Shown: positions 24,906 through 34,448, counted from the first letter of the stretch. The stretch is DNA of 64,000 nucleotides from Bacillota bacterium (GCA_023390815.1 JAEWCC010000008.1:1-64000), one strand, 5' to 3'. Notes: generated by a model not told the origin, from the letters alone. Program-made: numbers and translations.

Positions 24906-26837
24906 ATGGCGGGTTCATCAAAAAAGCGCTTGAAACCACAACCGAAGGATATGGTATTTGCTCTCGATATCGGAACCCGCAGCATCATCGGTATTGTGGG
25001 TACCATAGAGGGCGATAAGCTTCGGGTCATCGCTATCGAAAAAGAAGAGCACACACAGCGCTCCATGGTCGACGGTCAGATTGAGGATATCGAACAGGTC
25101 GCCAAAGTCGCCGGGATAGTCAAAAATCGACTGGAGGCGAAGCTTTGCGTAAAGCTGAACAGGGTTTGCGTCGCCGCGGCCGGCCGCGCGCTCAAGACTC
25201 AGCGCGCCTCCTATGAGATGGAGTTCCCCCAGCCGCAGCGGATTGATGAAGAGATCGTCAGCCGTCTGGAAGCAGGCGCAATCGGCGAAGCGGAGGCTGT
25301 TTTTACAGATGGTTTGGACGCCGATACCCGGCAGTTTTACCTGGTTGGGCATACCGCCGTTCAGTTTTATATCGACAACTACCCGATCTCCAGCCTGCTC
25401 GATCACCGGGCCCGGCATATTAAGGTCGACATCATTGCCACTTTTCTTCCGAGCGAAGTCGTGGAAAGCCTGTATCTGGTGATGCGCCGAATTGATCTTG
25501 AGGTCGCCAGCCTTACGCTGGAGCCCATTGCGGCGATTAATGCGGTGATACCGAAAAACCTTCGCCTGCTGAACCTGGCGCTCGTGGATATCGGCGCGGG
25601 AACTTCGGATATCGCCGTTACCCGGGACGGCGGCATCGTTGGGTATACCATGGTGACGGTGGCGGGAGATGAAATCACGGAAGCGCTGATGAAGAAGTAC
25701 CTTCTCGAATTCATCACCGCAGAGTCGATCAAAACACAGCTCGGAACGCAGGAGTGCGTGCGCACCCGCAATATATTCGGAATCGAACAGGTCATCACGC
25801 AAAGCGACATGATGGAATGCATTGAGGAAGCCACGGCAAACCTTTGCCGTGAAATTTCCGAGCATATCTGCAAGGTCAATGGCGGTCCCGCCTCCGCGGT
25901 TTTTCTGGCCGGTGGCGGCAGCAAGCTGGCGAATATGCGGGAGAGCATTGCGAGGTTCATGGGCATCGACATCAATCGGGTCGCCATTGCCGGAAACAAC
26001 TTTGAGACCTATGCCTTCTCGGACGCATACAGTCTCAACGATCCGGAGTATGCCACTCCGCTGGGCATCGCGATATCCGCGGGTCTGAACATGATCACGG
26101 AAAGCTTCCATGTCACGCTAAACGGCAGCCGCGCCAAGCTCTTCCGCAACAGCTCGATGACCGTGCTGGATATTCTGATGATGAACGGGTTCTCTCATCA
26201 GGACCTTCTGCCCCGGACAGGTCGGCGGATGACGCTGCTGTTGAACGGAAAACAAACCGTGTATTATGGCGCTCCCGGCGAACCCGCCGTGCTTTTGTTA
26301 AACGGCCGGGAAGCAAAAATCTCGGATGTGGTCCATTCGGGCGACAGCATCGAATTTACGCCCGCGATTCATGGACAGCCTGCCAAGCCATTATTAAATG
26401 ATCTGCTGACGGATTACCCGGGCCAGACGGCCACAGTCAACGGCAGAACTATCGCTTCGGACACGCCGCTGAAAGACGGCGATAAGGTGATCATCGAACC
26501 GGGCGCGCCCGCACCGGCACCCCCGATAACATTTGCCGCTGCGCATTCGAATCGTGAAAGCGCGCCCCCCTCCCCTGCGAAACAGGCGTCTTTCCCGCAG
26601 CCCGCCGTTTCCGTCCTCCGCTCCGACGGCGTTGAATTCATCCTCAACAACCGGCCCATCGTGCTTGCTAAAAAATCCGACGGTACCCCTTATTACCTGA
26701 TGGATATGCTGGAGCGCTGCGGTATGGACCTCGAGCATCCGACCGGGGAAATCGTTCTGCGCGTCAACGGCGCGGACAGCACCTTTCTTCAGGATCTCAA
26801 AGCCGGAGATCGTCTGGAAATCTTCTATAAGAGCTGA
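24906..26837 (+). CDS. FtsA-like actin-fold ATPase with repeated C-terminal domains
   Basis: A 643-residue protein. Residues of about 15-400 match FtsA/PilM-type ATPases: phosphate-1 motif FALDIGTRSIIGIVG, the FtsA 1C-like insertion (about 95-185), phosphate-2 LALVDIGAGTSDIAV and the adenosine motif VFLAGGGSKLA. After 410 comes a tail unlike classical FtsA. It has several short repeats of the form NG...L..GD.IEF (LLLNGREAKISDVVHSGDSIEF, ATVNGRTIASDTPLKDGDKVII, LRVNGADSTFLQDLKAGDRLEI) that look like small beta-grasp modules, with a proline-rich linker at about 535-565. No FtsA membrane-targeting amphipathic end is seen. GGAGG precedes the ATG. No division genes are nearby, so it is likely a specialised paralogue. 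Confidence 0.82.
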   Translation: MAGSSKKRLKPQPKDMVFALDIGTRSIIGIVGTIEGDKLRVIAIEKEEHTQRSMVDGQIEDIEQVAKVAGIVKNRLEAKLCVKLNRVCVAAAGRALKTQRASYEMEFPQPQRIDEEIVSRLEAGAIGEAEAVFTDGLDADTRQFYLVGHTAVQFYIDNYPISSLLDHRARHIKVDIIATFLPSEVVESLYLVMRRIDLEVASLTLEPIAAINAVIPKNLRLLNLALVDIGAGTSDIAVTRDGGIVGYTMVTVAGDEITEALMKKYLLEFITAESIKTQLGTQECVRTRNIFGIEQVITQSDMMECIEEATANLCREISEHICKVNGGPASAVFLAGGGSKLANMRESIARFMGIDINRVAIAGNNFETYAFSDAYSLNDPEYATPLGIAISAGLNMITESFHVTLNGSRAKLFRNSSMTVLDILMMNGFSHQDLLPRTGRRMTLLLNGKQTVYYGAPGEPAVLLLNGREAKISDVVHSGDSIEFTPAIHGQPAKPLLNDLLTDYPGQTATVNGRTIASDTPLKDGDKVIIEPGAPAPAPPITFAAAHSNRESAPPSPAKQASFPQPAVSVLRSDGVEFILNNRPIVLAKKSDGTPYYLMDMLERCGMDLEHPTGEIVLRVNGADSTFLQDLKAGDRLEIFYKS

Positions 26838-26895
26838 CTTCCAAAACAGCGCTTTTGCGGCGTATTACTCTTTGTTTGGACGGAACGTAAATACC

Positions 26896-28131
26896 TTAGC
26901 TTTCCGTAGCGCAAAGCGCTTGCAATCTCTCGTATGCTTCAGGGTTTTCCGGCAAGGCTTCGTCCGATACGACCGCAGGCAAAATGTATTCGTTCATCAA
27001 TACCTCAGGAATTAATTCGTTATTTACGCCATCCGTCTCCCCTGTAAACCCTGCCTGGACAACGACGATCATATCCAAATTCGGAAATACGAAAACAAAC
27101 TGCCCCTGATATCCTCTGGCTGAATAGCAACCGTTGGCATCTACCCACCATAGGTACCCGTAGCCCGAAATATACTGATCGAAATTTCCTTCTTCCCCTA
27201 CGTGAATGTTCGTCGATGTCTGCACCCACGCTGCCGGAACCAACTGCTGTCCATCCCATTCTCCGTTATGGAGGTACAGATATCCGTATTTCGCCATATC
27301 GCGTGCGGTCAGGCAAAGCCCGCTGCAGGCAGCATCCCTTTGACCGTTAAGCGTCGGTGTCCAGAATTGTCCTGTGATGCCCATGGGCGTAAACAGCTTC
27401 TCCGCGGCATAATCGCTGATGTCTTCGCCTACAGCCTGCGAAATATATTCGCCGAGCACCTCGACTGTGCCGTTATGATATAAAAAGTTATGACCGGGAG
27501 CTGCCGCCATCTCCATATCCAAGACATACTTAGTCGGATCATCCTCCCATTCCGAAAAGTCTTGCATGCCAGCATACGGCCAATCAAGGCCGCTTGTCAT
27601 CGTCAGCAGGTTTTCCAGCGTCATATTCTGTTTGTTTTCATCGACATGATCAAATGTTGTATCCGGGAAACAGTCCAGCACCTTCGTATCTACACTCTCA
27701 ATTTTGCCTTCTTCCATCGCAATGCCGAAAAGCGTGGAAACAACGCTCTTCGTAACAGAGTATACACGCTGGCGCTTGTCCGGCTTAATTCCAAAATACT
27801 TTTCTGCAACGATGTATCCGTCTCTCACAATGACGAAACTCTTAAACCTGCCAGAATTGACGGCGGCTTCCACAAATGCCGCAAGCTTTTCGGAGTCCAT
27901 ACCGTGCGCTTCCGGCGTGGATATACGCCATCCGTTGGTTGGCCAATATTCACCCTCCTGTATGGGTCCACTTTGCCCCGCACTTGCTATTTCGGTTACT
28001 TCATTCACAGCCGAAACTTCCTTTCCGGAAATTTCTGCCGAATTCTCCGTGCCGACCGTGTTACCACTACACCCTGCCAAAAGCAGAAACCCTAATACCA
28101 GCCATAATATTCTTGCAACAGGTCTGTTCAT
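26896..28131 (-). CDS. Serine beta-lactamase-family lipoprotein
   Basis: A 411-residue lipoprotein of the class C beta-lactamase/esterase/PBP-like family. The lipobox LLAGC places the lipidated Cys at 21. The nucleophile motif is SVTK at 125-128, and the YxN motif is YHNG at about 215. A late GYQGQFVF segment sits where the KTG-like motif is expected. The gene lies 84 bases downstream of a BlaI-like repressor gene on the same strand, so it is probably that repressor's regulon partner. It may be a peptidase or esterase acting on the cell wall; beta-lactam hydrolysis is possible but not assured by these motifs. Confidence 0.85.
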   Translation of the reverse strand: MNRPVARILWLVLGFLLLAGCSGNTVGTENSAEISGKEVSAVNEVTEIASAGQSGPIQEGEYWPTNGWRISTPEAHGMDSEKLAAFVEAAVNSGRFKSFVIVRDGYIVAEKYFGIKPDKRQRVYSVTKSVVSTLFGIAMEEGKIESVDTKVLDCFPDTTFDHVDENKQNMTLENLLTMTSGLDWPYAGMQDFSEWEDDPTKYVLDMEMAAAPGHNFLYHNGTVEVLGEYISQAVGEDISDYAAEKLFTPMGITGQFWTPTLNGQRDAACSGLCLTARDMAKYGYLYLHNGEWDGQQLVPAAWVQTSTNIHVGEEGNFDQYISGYGYLWWVDANGCYSARGYQGQFVFVFPNLDMIVVVQAGFTGETDGVNNELIPEVLMNEYILPAVVSDEALPENPEAYERLQALCATES

Positions 28132-28215
28132 ACTCTATACTCCCATTTCATTAGTATTACTGATTTTCTGTATATCAAGGCACTAAGACTCATGTGTACA
28201 TTCTGTGATAATTAT

Positions 28216-29151
28216 TTACACTTGATAGTTTTCATGCAAAAAGTCAATCCACTGCATCCACAATTCGTTTTCTGAAATACCGTAGACCTTTTCAGCTGCA
28301 TAAGGTTCCCTGATGAATTCGCTCAGTTTTTGATGCCCCCATTTGCTGATGAGGAAGTCTGCTATCGTATAGGACAGCAGATATCCATCGTTTTCACCAA
28401 ACCTCGTAAAGCCAGTGGCCAAATCCGCAAATGTCGGAATCTCATTTTTTAGAATTCGGCTGGAAAGCGAGATTTTTATCCAGTTCTTGTCCAGCCATTT
28501 TCCTTCGTACGCGGAAACTCCCTGGTACAGCCACATGGGAACATCAAAATTAATCCTGTGGATCACCATTTGAGCAAGAACGTGGACCGCAACGTTCTCT
28601 GCTGATATATCGGAAAAGTGCTCCGGAGAGACGATATGCAAAATCCCGCCCAAATAACCTGCTCTGAACCAAACGGGAGCATTTGTGACACCCATTGCAT
28701 GATGAAAGCTCTTTAAATCTTCATGAATAATGACGGTTATTTTCTCCGGCAGCTCATATTCAAGATGCTGTAAGATAGTTTGATATTCTGACTCCAGAGA
28801 CTCCGAGAGTTTATCGATATAACTCTCGAGGTTTTGGCCATAAAACAGGAAGTGACTTGTTTCCCGGTTCAGTGTGCCCCCATATATCTTTTCGATAAAC
28901 ATTCTGTTTTCTTCTCTGATGCATTCCTGTTCTGTGACCAGAGGAAAGTAATAAAACGTTCTGTTATCTTGTTTAAAATCGATCGCTTTTTTTGCCACTA
29001 AACGACCTAAAAGCGTCTTGATGGTGGCTGGCGTCCAATTTTTTGGTTTTGATAGTACTCGAATCACATGGGCCGATGTCGTTGGCGCATCCGACCATAT
29101 GACTCTCATAACCTGCCATTCAGCGTCCGAAATCGTTGTTTTGACATCCAT
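28216..29151 (-). CDS. BlaI/MecI-type repressor fused to a peptidase-MA-like domain
   Basis: A 311-residue protein. Residues 1-75 are a BlaI/MecI winged helix (ISDAEWQVMRVIW, TPATIKTLLGRLVAKKAI). Residues of about 95-311 resemble the peptidase MA/gluzincin-like domain, but the HExxH zinc site is degenerate (AVHVLAQMVIHRI), so catalysis is doubtful. Classical BlaI has only about 125 residues. The extra domain may sense a ligand or be the target of cleavage. GGAATTC before the ATG serves as ribosome-binding site. A double TACAnnTGTA operator lies just upstream, predicting autoregulation. No BlaR/MecR sensor gene is next to it. Confidence 0.82.
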   Translation of the reverse strand: MDVKTTISDAEWQVMRVIWSDAPTTSAHVIRVLSKPKNWTPATIKTLLGRLVAKKAIDFKQDNRTFYYFPLVTEQECIREENRMFIEKIYGGTLNRETSHFLFYGQNLESYIDKLSESLESEYQTILQHLEYELPEKITVIIHEDLKSFHHAMGVTNAPVWFRAGYLGGILHIVSPEHFSDISAENVAVHVLAQMVIHRINFDVPMWLYQGVSAYEGKWLDKNWIKISLSSRILKNEIPTFADLATGFTRFGENDGYLLSYTIADFLISKWGHQKLSEFIREPYAAEKVYGISENELWMQWIDFLHENYQV

Positions 29152-29165
29152 GATGAATTCCTTTG

Positions 29166-29203
29166 TTTACAAGTGTAATCTTATTTTAGATTACACTTGT
29201 AAA
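29166..29203 (-). promoter_or_regulatory. Operator: perfect 15-bp inverted repeat with two BlaI-type boxes
   Basis: Bases 29166-29180 and 29189-29203 are a perfect inverted repeat around ttatttta. Each arm holds TACAnnTGTA (29168-29177 and 29192-29201), the half-site pattern known for BlaI/MecI. It lies 15-52 bases upstream of the repressor ATG. Confidence 0.88.
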
Positions 29204-29262
29204 CATACATCGTCAAGAGCTTTACGGAAAATTCTCTCTTCTAGATATCCCGAAAAACGTAT

Positions 29263-29289
29263 AAAAAAAGCTGCAATTACACAGCTTTT
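29263..29289 (-). terminator. Terminator of the ech-hyp operon
   Basis: AAAAGCTG (29266-29273) pairs with CAGCTTTT (29282-29289). The A run at 29263-29269 gives a U tract on the minus strand. It lies just past the stop of hypE. Confidence 0.82.
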
Positions 29290-29315
29290 AGTTCCCTATT
29301 GAAAAAACACCGCCA

Positions 29316-30296
29316 TCAGCATATCCGCGGCAAGCCCTCGCCATAAAGCGGCCCCAGCACCCGTGTGCCGCCCAGCCGTGTCTTGATCGCAAGCCCTCTC
29401 TCCGGGCGAATGTGCCCGATGATGGCCGCATCTTCCCCGCCTGCCGTCGCTTGGAGTGCGGATAAAGCGTTCTCTGCGTCTTTAGCAGCTACAACGGCAG
29501 CGAACTTTCCTTCGTTGCCCATATAAAGCGGATCGAGCCCGAGTATGGCGCAAAAAGCCGCCGTCTGCTCCGCCACCGGAATTCTATTCTCTTCAATCAG
29601 CGCGCCCGTAGCGGACGCGCCGCAAAGCTCATTGAGTACCGTCGCAAGGCCTCCGCGCGTGACATCGCGCATCGCCTTAACGTCGACGTTGTGTTCAAAT
29701 AATGTTTGTACAAGTGTATTGAGCGGCGCGGCGTCCGATTGGATGCTGTTTTCGATATTCATGCGTGCGCTTAAAATGCACGCATGGTGATCTCCGAGGT
29801 TGCCGGAAAGCAGTATCGCGTCCCCCACCTCGCACCGTATCGGCGACACATTCCGATCTGCCGGGATTGTTCCGATCCCCGCGGTGTTGATATAGAGCCC
29901 GCCGCTGCCTTCAATGACTTTCGTATCCCCCGCCACGATCGACACGCCCGCCTCGGCTGCCGTTTCAGCCATCGATGCGGCCACCCTTTCCAGCGTCGCG
30001 ATGTCCATGCCTTCTTCGATGATAAAGCCTGCCGAGAGGTATTTGGGTACGGCTCCCATCATGAGCAGATCATTGACCGTGCCGCAAACCGCGAGCCGAC
30101 CGATGTCTCCGCCTTTAAAAAACAGCGGTGTGACCACGAACGAGTCCGTCGTAAAGGCGGCTTTCCCGGCTATTTCGATCACCGCGGCATCCTCCATGCG
30201 GCGAAGTCGCTCATCCGCGAAACGCTGCATAAATACGTTTCTGACGAGTTCTTCCGTCTCTTTGCCGCCGCTGCCGTGCGCCATCTTAATGATCAT
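29316..30296 (-). CDS. hypE: Hydrogenase maturation protein HypE
   Basis: A 326-residue enzyme that dehydrates the carbamoyl group placed on its C-terminal Cys by HypF, giving the thiocyanate that becomes the CN ligand of the NiFe site. The essential C-terminal PRIC is intact. The N-terminus has the family MAHGSGGKETEELV, and the PurM-like ATP domain follows. The frame is open to 30389, but the ATG at 30296 follows AGGGA and overlaps the end of hypD by 11 bases. It is the last gene of the ech-hyp operon. Confidence 0.95.
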   Translation of the reverse strand: MIIKMAHGSGGKETEELVRNVFMQRFADERLRRMEDAAVIEIAGKAAFTTDSFVVTPLFFKGGDIGRLAVCGTVNDLLMMGAVPKYLSAGFIIEEGMDIATLERVAASMAETAAEAGVSIVAGDTKVIEGSGGLYINTAGIGTIPADRNVSPIRCEVGDAILLSGNLGDHHACILSARMNIENSIQSDAAPLNTLVQTLFEHNVDVKAMRDVTRGGLATVLNELCGASATGALIEENRIPVAEQTAAFCAILGLDPLYMGNEGKFAAVVAAKDAENALSALQATAGGEDAAIIGHIRPERGLAIKTRLGGTRVLGPLYGEGLPRIC

Positions 30297-31332
30297 AAGC
30301 CATCCCTTCGCGGTACCAGATACCGCACGCCCCTTCCGCAGAAACCATGCACGGGCCGAACGCATTCTCGGGCGTACAGCCCTTGCCAAACAGCGGACAT
30401 CCGGCAGGTTCCAGCTTGCCGGTCAGCACCTCTCCGCAGCAGCAGCCTCCTGAATCGCTCTTTTCATCATACAGCCCTTTGCTGCCCGCGTCGAATTGCT
30501 GATACGCTTCTTTCAGATAGTAACCTGAATTTCCGATCACCGACAGCCCACGCCAGTAGCTTTCGCCCGGTTCAAAAAATTCAGCAAGTACTGCAAGCGC
30601 CTTGATGTTGCCTTCAGGCCGCACCACCTCACCGTAGAGGTTGGCGGTAAAGCTTGTATTCGCCTTTTTAACCAGAAGGCTGATGGCTGCGAGCATATTT
30701 TCCGGCGTAAACCCCGCGACAACAAACGGCTTGCCGAAACGCTCCGCGAGCGGCGCAAAGCAATCGCTGCCCAGCACAGCTGCCACGTGGCCGGGCGCGA
30801 TGAAGCCATCGATGTCCTCCTCACCGCACAAGGCCTCCAGAGCGGGAATCAGGCGCTTCAGCGCCGTCAATAGACGGATATTCGTAACGTTCTTTTCCAT
30901 GGCGGTCTGAAGCAGCAGCGCGTAGGCAGGGGCCGTCGTCTCAAAGCCGACCGCCGCCACCACCACCGTTTTATCCGGCTGCTCCTGCGCGATCCTCAGC
31001 GCTTCGTGCGGGGAATAGATCATCTCGACCCGTCCGCCCTTTGCCTTGGCGTCGAGCAAGCTCCCGCGCGTTCCTCTCACCTTCAGCAGGTCGCCAAAGG
31101 AAGCGATGATGCAGCCTTCTTCTGCCAGCATACACAGCCGGTCGATATAGGCGGACGCTGCAAGGCAGACCGGGCATCCCGGGCCTGAAATCAGCCGGAT
31201 GCTAGCGGGCAGCAACGACCGGATTCCGCCTTTCGCCGCGGTTGCCGTATGCGTTCCGCAAACCTCCATGAACTTTAATGGCGCGCCGCGATATTCGGAC
31301 AGGCTCTGGACCATAGTTTCAATGGCGTTCAT
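30286..31332 (-). CDS. hypD: Hydrogenase maturation protein HypD
   Basis: A 348-residue iron-sulfur protein that, with HypC, assembles the Fe(CN)2CO unit. The signatures are MEVCGTHT near residue 23, SGPGCPVC at about 68 and a cysteine-rich C-terminal part (GCCCGEVL, FGKGCTPENAFGPCMVS) for the 4Fe-4S cluster. Length is normal. The start overlaps hypC by 14 bases. Confidence 0.95.
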   Translation of the reverse strand: MNAIETMVQSLSEYRGAPLKFMEVCGTHTATAAKGGIRSLLPASIRLISGPGCPVCLAASAYIDRLCMLAEEGCIIASFGDLLKVRGTRGSLLDAKAKGGRVEMIYSPHEALRIAQEQPDKTVVVAAVGFETTAPAYALLLQTAMEKNVTNIRLLTALKRLIPALEALCGEEDIDGFIAPGHVAAVLGSDCFAPLAERFGKPFVVAGFTPENMLAAISLLVKKANTSFTANLYGEVVRPEGNIKALAVLAEFFEPGESYWRGLSVIGNSGYYLKEAYQQFDAGSKGLYDEKSDSGGCCCGEVLTGKLEPAGCPLFGKGCTPENAFGPCMVSAEGACGIWYREGMAYDH

Positions 31333-31546
31333 CCGTCAGCCCTTCGGTTTCCGCAAGCAATTCAGCCAGATCCTTAGCCTGCTGTTCCTTCATGACCTCA
31401 ATCGCGCATCCCGCGTGAATCAGCACATAATCGCCGGGCTTCACGTCCACCAAACGCACATCCGCCTCCACGATATTGCCCGAAAAATCCACCTTCGCCC
31501 TGCCGCCATCGATCGAAACGACCCGGCCAGGCACCGCTATACACAT
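31319..31546 (-). CDS. hypC: Hydrogenase maturation chaperone HypC
   Basis: A 75-residue chaperone that carries the iron complex and binds the large-subunit precursor. The family start MCIAVPGRVV is present at 31546, with the essential Cys2; upstream in-frame codons are inside hypF and are not used. It overlaps hypF by 10 bases and hypD by 14. Confidence 0.95.
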   Translation of the reverse strand: MCIAVPGRVVSIDGGRAKVDFSGNIVEADVRLVDVKPGDYVLIHAGCAIEVMKEQQAKDLAELLAETEGLTDERH

Positions 31547-33816
31547 GACTGTTCCTTTCTTTGCAGGTGTTTTAACCCGATATATGCCTGCCCCAGGCAT
31601 ATCCCCCCATCGTTCGGAGGCACTTTCTCATTGATATAAACCGTAAACCCATCAGCTTTTAGCTTTTGCATCAGATCGCCCAGCAGAACCGAATTTTGAA
31701 ACACACCGCCGCTCAGTGCCACTGCATTGATGCCCTTATTGTCGCGTACCCTTCTGCACACCCGCAGCGCCATATCCGCCGTAGCAATATGGAACCCCAG
31801 CGCAGCCGAACGCTGGTCAACAACCGGTGTTCCCAGCAGCCGTTCCAGAATCGGCGACGCGTCCGCGATGATCTTGCCTTGTGACTCCATGATACCATAT
31901 TCCATCGAAACAGGCTTCACGGAAAGTCGCAATGCCTCAGCAGCGAGGTTTTCCAGATCGATGGCGCACTCGCCCTCGAACCGGTTATACGCGCATACGC
32001 CCAGTATTGCGCTGACAGCGTCGAACAGCCTGCCCATGCTGGAGCTTTGATAGACGCCCATACCGCTTTTTAATGCGGCTTTGATCACCGGCCAACGCTC
32101 GTCGCGGATATGTTCCTCCAGCCCCGCAGCATGCAAATGAAACATAGCGCTCTTGGCGGCATCCTTCATGCTCTCGTCTCCGCCGAGGAAATCGGCGTAT
32201 TTCAAATGACCGGCGCGTTCAAACCTGTCGCCCTTGCAGACCAGAAACTCCGCGCCCCATACCGCGCCGTCCGTGCCGTACCCAGTGCCGTCGAACGCCA
32301 CGCCGATCACTGGTTCATCAAGCCCGTGCTCCGCCATCACCGAGGCGATGTGCGCGTGATGGTGCTGTACTTCCAGTACGGGAAGGCCGAGGCTCTTCGC
32401 AAAATCGGAGGGCATATACAACGGATGCAAGTCGCATACAGCAAGCTCCGGTTCGCTACGGAATATCCGCTTCATTCGTTCAAAGCTGCTCCGGTACACT
32501 TCCGCGCAGCCTTCGTTGTCCATGTCGCCGATATATTGACTCAGATATGCAAACGGGCCGGAAGTCAGGCAGAACGAGGACTTCAACTGTCCTCCCGCCG
32601 CAAATACGCTTTTTCTGCTTTCTTCAAACCCCTTCATGATGACGGGCAGCGGCGCATAGCCCCTCGCCCGGCGGATGACCTGCTTGGTATAGCCCGCGGC
32701 TTTGACGACCGAATCGTCCAGGCTGACCGCGATCCTTCGTTGATTAAACAATACACCGTCCAGTCCGGCCCACGCAAGCATCTGCGTGTCGTCACGGATG
32801 ATCGGTTCTTCGGAGATGTTCGCGCTCGTCATGATCAGCGGCCCGCATGCCTGCATGAGCATCGCCTGAAGCGGCGTATACGGCAGAAACGCACCGACAA
32901 ATCGGCTCTTGTTGCATACGGCAGGCGCAAAACGGCAGTCCTTCTTCTCCAGCAGCACGATCGGCCTTGCTGCCGATACGAGCAGTTCCTCCTCGGAAGC
33001 CGACACTTCGCACAGCGCCTTGATTGCTTCCGTATCGGGGAACATCACGGCAAAGGGTTTCTGCTCGCGGAGCTTCAGCTCACGCAGCCGCATCACGGTG
33101 TTCTGATCATAGGGGCTGCATACGAGGTGATACCCCCCAATCCCTTTTACGGCAATCACACCGCCGCGTTGGAGCGCATCCACAGCGCTTTGAAAGGCTT
33201 CTTCATGTTCCGCCGTTTTCCCGTTCTGGCTGAAAAGCAGATATGGCCCGCAGTTGTGGCAAGAGATCGTCTGCGCATGATACCGGCGATCTTCGCGGTC
33301 GCCATATTCTGCGGCACAAGCGGGGCACATCCCAAAATCGCGCATCGTCGTCGTATCTCGGTCGTATGGCGCATCCTCGATGATGCTGTAGCGCGGGCCG
33401 CAGGACATGCAGCTGATAAACGGGTGCTGATATCTTGGATCGTTCGGATCGGAGAATTCGCGCGTGCAGTCGCTACATACGGCAATATCCGGCGAAATGA
33501 AAACAGGCCCCTGCGTATCCTCGCTGGGCTCAATCGTAAACGCGGCAAACTTCATGGGAGGGATTGCAGTAATCTCGTGATGTACGATCAGTGAATTCGC
33601 GGGAGGGTTTAAAAGCAGTTCATCGGTAAACACGGCGAGACGGCGTGATTCGCCGCATGCAATTATCTCCACCAGCCCGCCTTTGTTTTTGATTGTGCCG
33701 GTTATACCATGCCGGTCAGCGAGCTTTGCGACAAAAGGCCGGAAACCGACCCCCTGCACAATGCCGTAAATGTGCAGCTTTATGCTTTGCTGTGTTTCTT
33801 TTTCGCGGTGATCCAT
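31537..33816 (-). CDS. hypF: Carbamoyltransferase HypF
   Basis: A 759-residue enzyme that uses carbamoyl phosphate and ATP to carbamoylate HypE. Domains in order: acylphosphatase-like (about 10-95, with GVGFRPFV), two zinc fingers (CSDCTREF ... CMSCGPRYSI and CPACAAEYGD ... CHNCGPYL, about 110-190), YrdC-like (about 200-390) and a Kae1-like carbamoyltransferase (about 400-755) with QHHHAHIASV and ALSGGVFQNS. All are complete. It starts within the end of hypB (37-base overlap). Its carbamoyl phosphate may come from the synthetase whose large subunit is encoded at 46.8 kb. Confidence 0.95.
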   Translation of the reverse strand: MDHREKETQQSIKLHIYGIVQGVGFRPFVAKLADRHGITGTIKNKGGLVEIIACGESRRLAVFTDELLLNPPANSLIVHHEITAIPPMKFAAFTIEPSEDTQGPVFISPDIAVCSDCTREFSDPNDPRYQHPFISCMSCGPRYSIIEDAPYDRDTTTMRDFGMCPACAAEYGDREDRRYHAQTISCHNCGPYLLFSQNGKTAEHEEAFQSAVDALQRGGVIAVKGIGGYHLVCSPYDQNTVMRLRELKLREQKPFAVMFPDTEAIKALCEVSASEEELLVSAARPIVLLEKKDCRFAPAVCNKSRFVGAFLPYTPLQAMLMQACGPLIMTSANISEEPIIRDDTQMLAWAGLDGVLFNQRRIAVSLDDSVVKAAGYTKQVIRRARGYAPLPVIMKGFEESRKSVFAAGGQLKSSFCLTSGPFAYLSQYIGDMDNEGCAEVYRSSFERMKRIFRSEPELAVCDLHPLYMPSDFAKSLGLPVLEVQHHHAHIASVMAEHGLDEPVIGVAFDGTGYGTDGAVWGAEFLVCKGDRFERAGHLKYADFLGGDESMKDAAKSAMFHLHAAGLEEHIRDERWPVIKAALKSGMGVYQSSSMGRLFDAVSAILGVCAYNRFEGECAIDLENLAAEALRLSVKPVSMEYGIMESQGKIIADASPILERLLGTPVVDQRSAALGFHIATADMALRVCRRVRDNKGINAVALSGGVFQNSVLLGDLMQKLKADGFTVYINEKVPPNDGGICLGQAYIGLKHLQRKEQSCV

Positions 33817-34439
33817 TCCACGACCTTCTCGAAACCGTCGCCGTTTCTCGCGGATACCTTGCAGACGGGCACATTGGGATTAAGCGCTCTGACGCCCTTC
33901 ATAAAGAAGTCTTCGTTAAAATCCACGTACGGCAGCAGATCGGCCTTGTTGAGCACGATGATGTCTGCCTTCTCAAACGCCAGAGGGTATTTATACGGCT
34001 TATCGCTGCCATCCGTTACGGTCACGACCAGCATTTTGATGTGTTCGCCGATGTTGAATTCCGCGGGGCATACAAGGTTGCCGATGTTCTCGATATATAC
34101 GATGCCCTTGCCCAGCGCGTCCATATTGCTCACCGTCGCGTTGATAACGGGCGCGTCGAGATGGCATGCGCCGTGCGTGTTGATCTGCACGGTATCGATG
34201 CCCAGCGCTTTAAGCGCCGCCGTATCGATATCCGACTCGATATCCCCTTCGATCACATAGCTTTTCTCCGGGGTGCGCTCGATGACGCGGCGAATCACAG
34301 AGGTCTTTCCGGCACCGGGCGCTCCCATGACGTTGATCATGAAGATACCCTTGCCGGAGAGCGTTTCGTTCAGCTCCGCGGCGATACGGTCGTTCTGGTC
34401 GTATATGGCTTGTTTGACTTCTATCTTTTCGGTCTCCAT
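33780..34439 (-). CDS. hypB: Nickel-insertion GTPase HypB
   Basis: A 219-residue SIMIBI GTPase that works with HypA to insert nickel. The P-loop is VMGAPGAGKTS at about 37-47, a metal-binding region is at NTHGACHLD and the guanine motif is NKADL. There is no histidine-rich N-terminal nickel-storage stretch, so this is the minimal form. It lies 9 bases after hypA. Confidence 0.94.
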   Translation of the reverse strand: METEKIEVKQAIYDQNDRIAAELNETLSGKGIFMINVMGAPGAGKTSVIRRVIERTPEKSYVIEGDIESDIDTAALKALGIDTVQINTHGACHLDAPVINATVSNMDALGKGIVYIENIGNLVCPAEFNIGEHIKMLVVTVTDGSDKPYKYPLAFEKADIIVLNKADLLPYVDFNEDFFMKGVRALNPNVPVCKVSARNGDGFEKVVEWITAKKKHSKA

Positions 34440-34448
34440 CGGTTCCCC

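Noticed and set aside
24918..26111. 397-codon open frame on the minus strand
   Set aside because: It is a shadow of the FtsA-like gene, whose motifs are intact on the other strand.
32110..33594. 494-codon open frame on the plus strand
   Set aside because: It lies entirely antisense to hypF, has no ribosome-binding site or recognisable motif, and its composition mirrors hypF codon bias.
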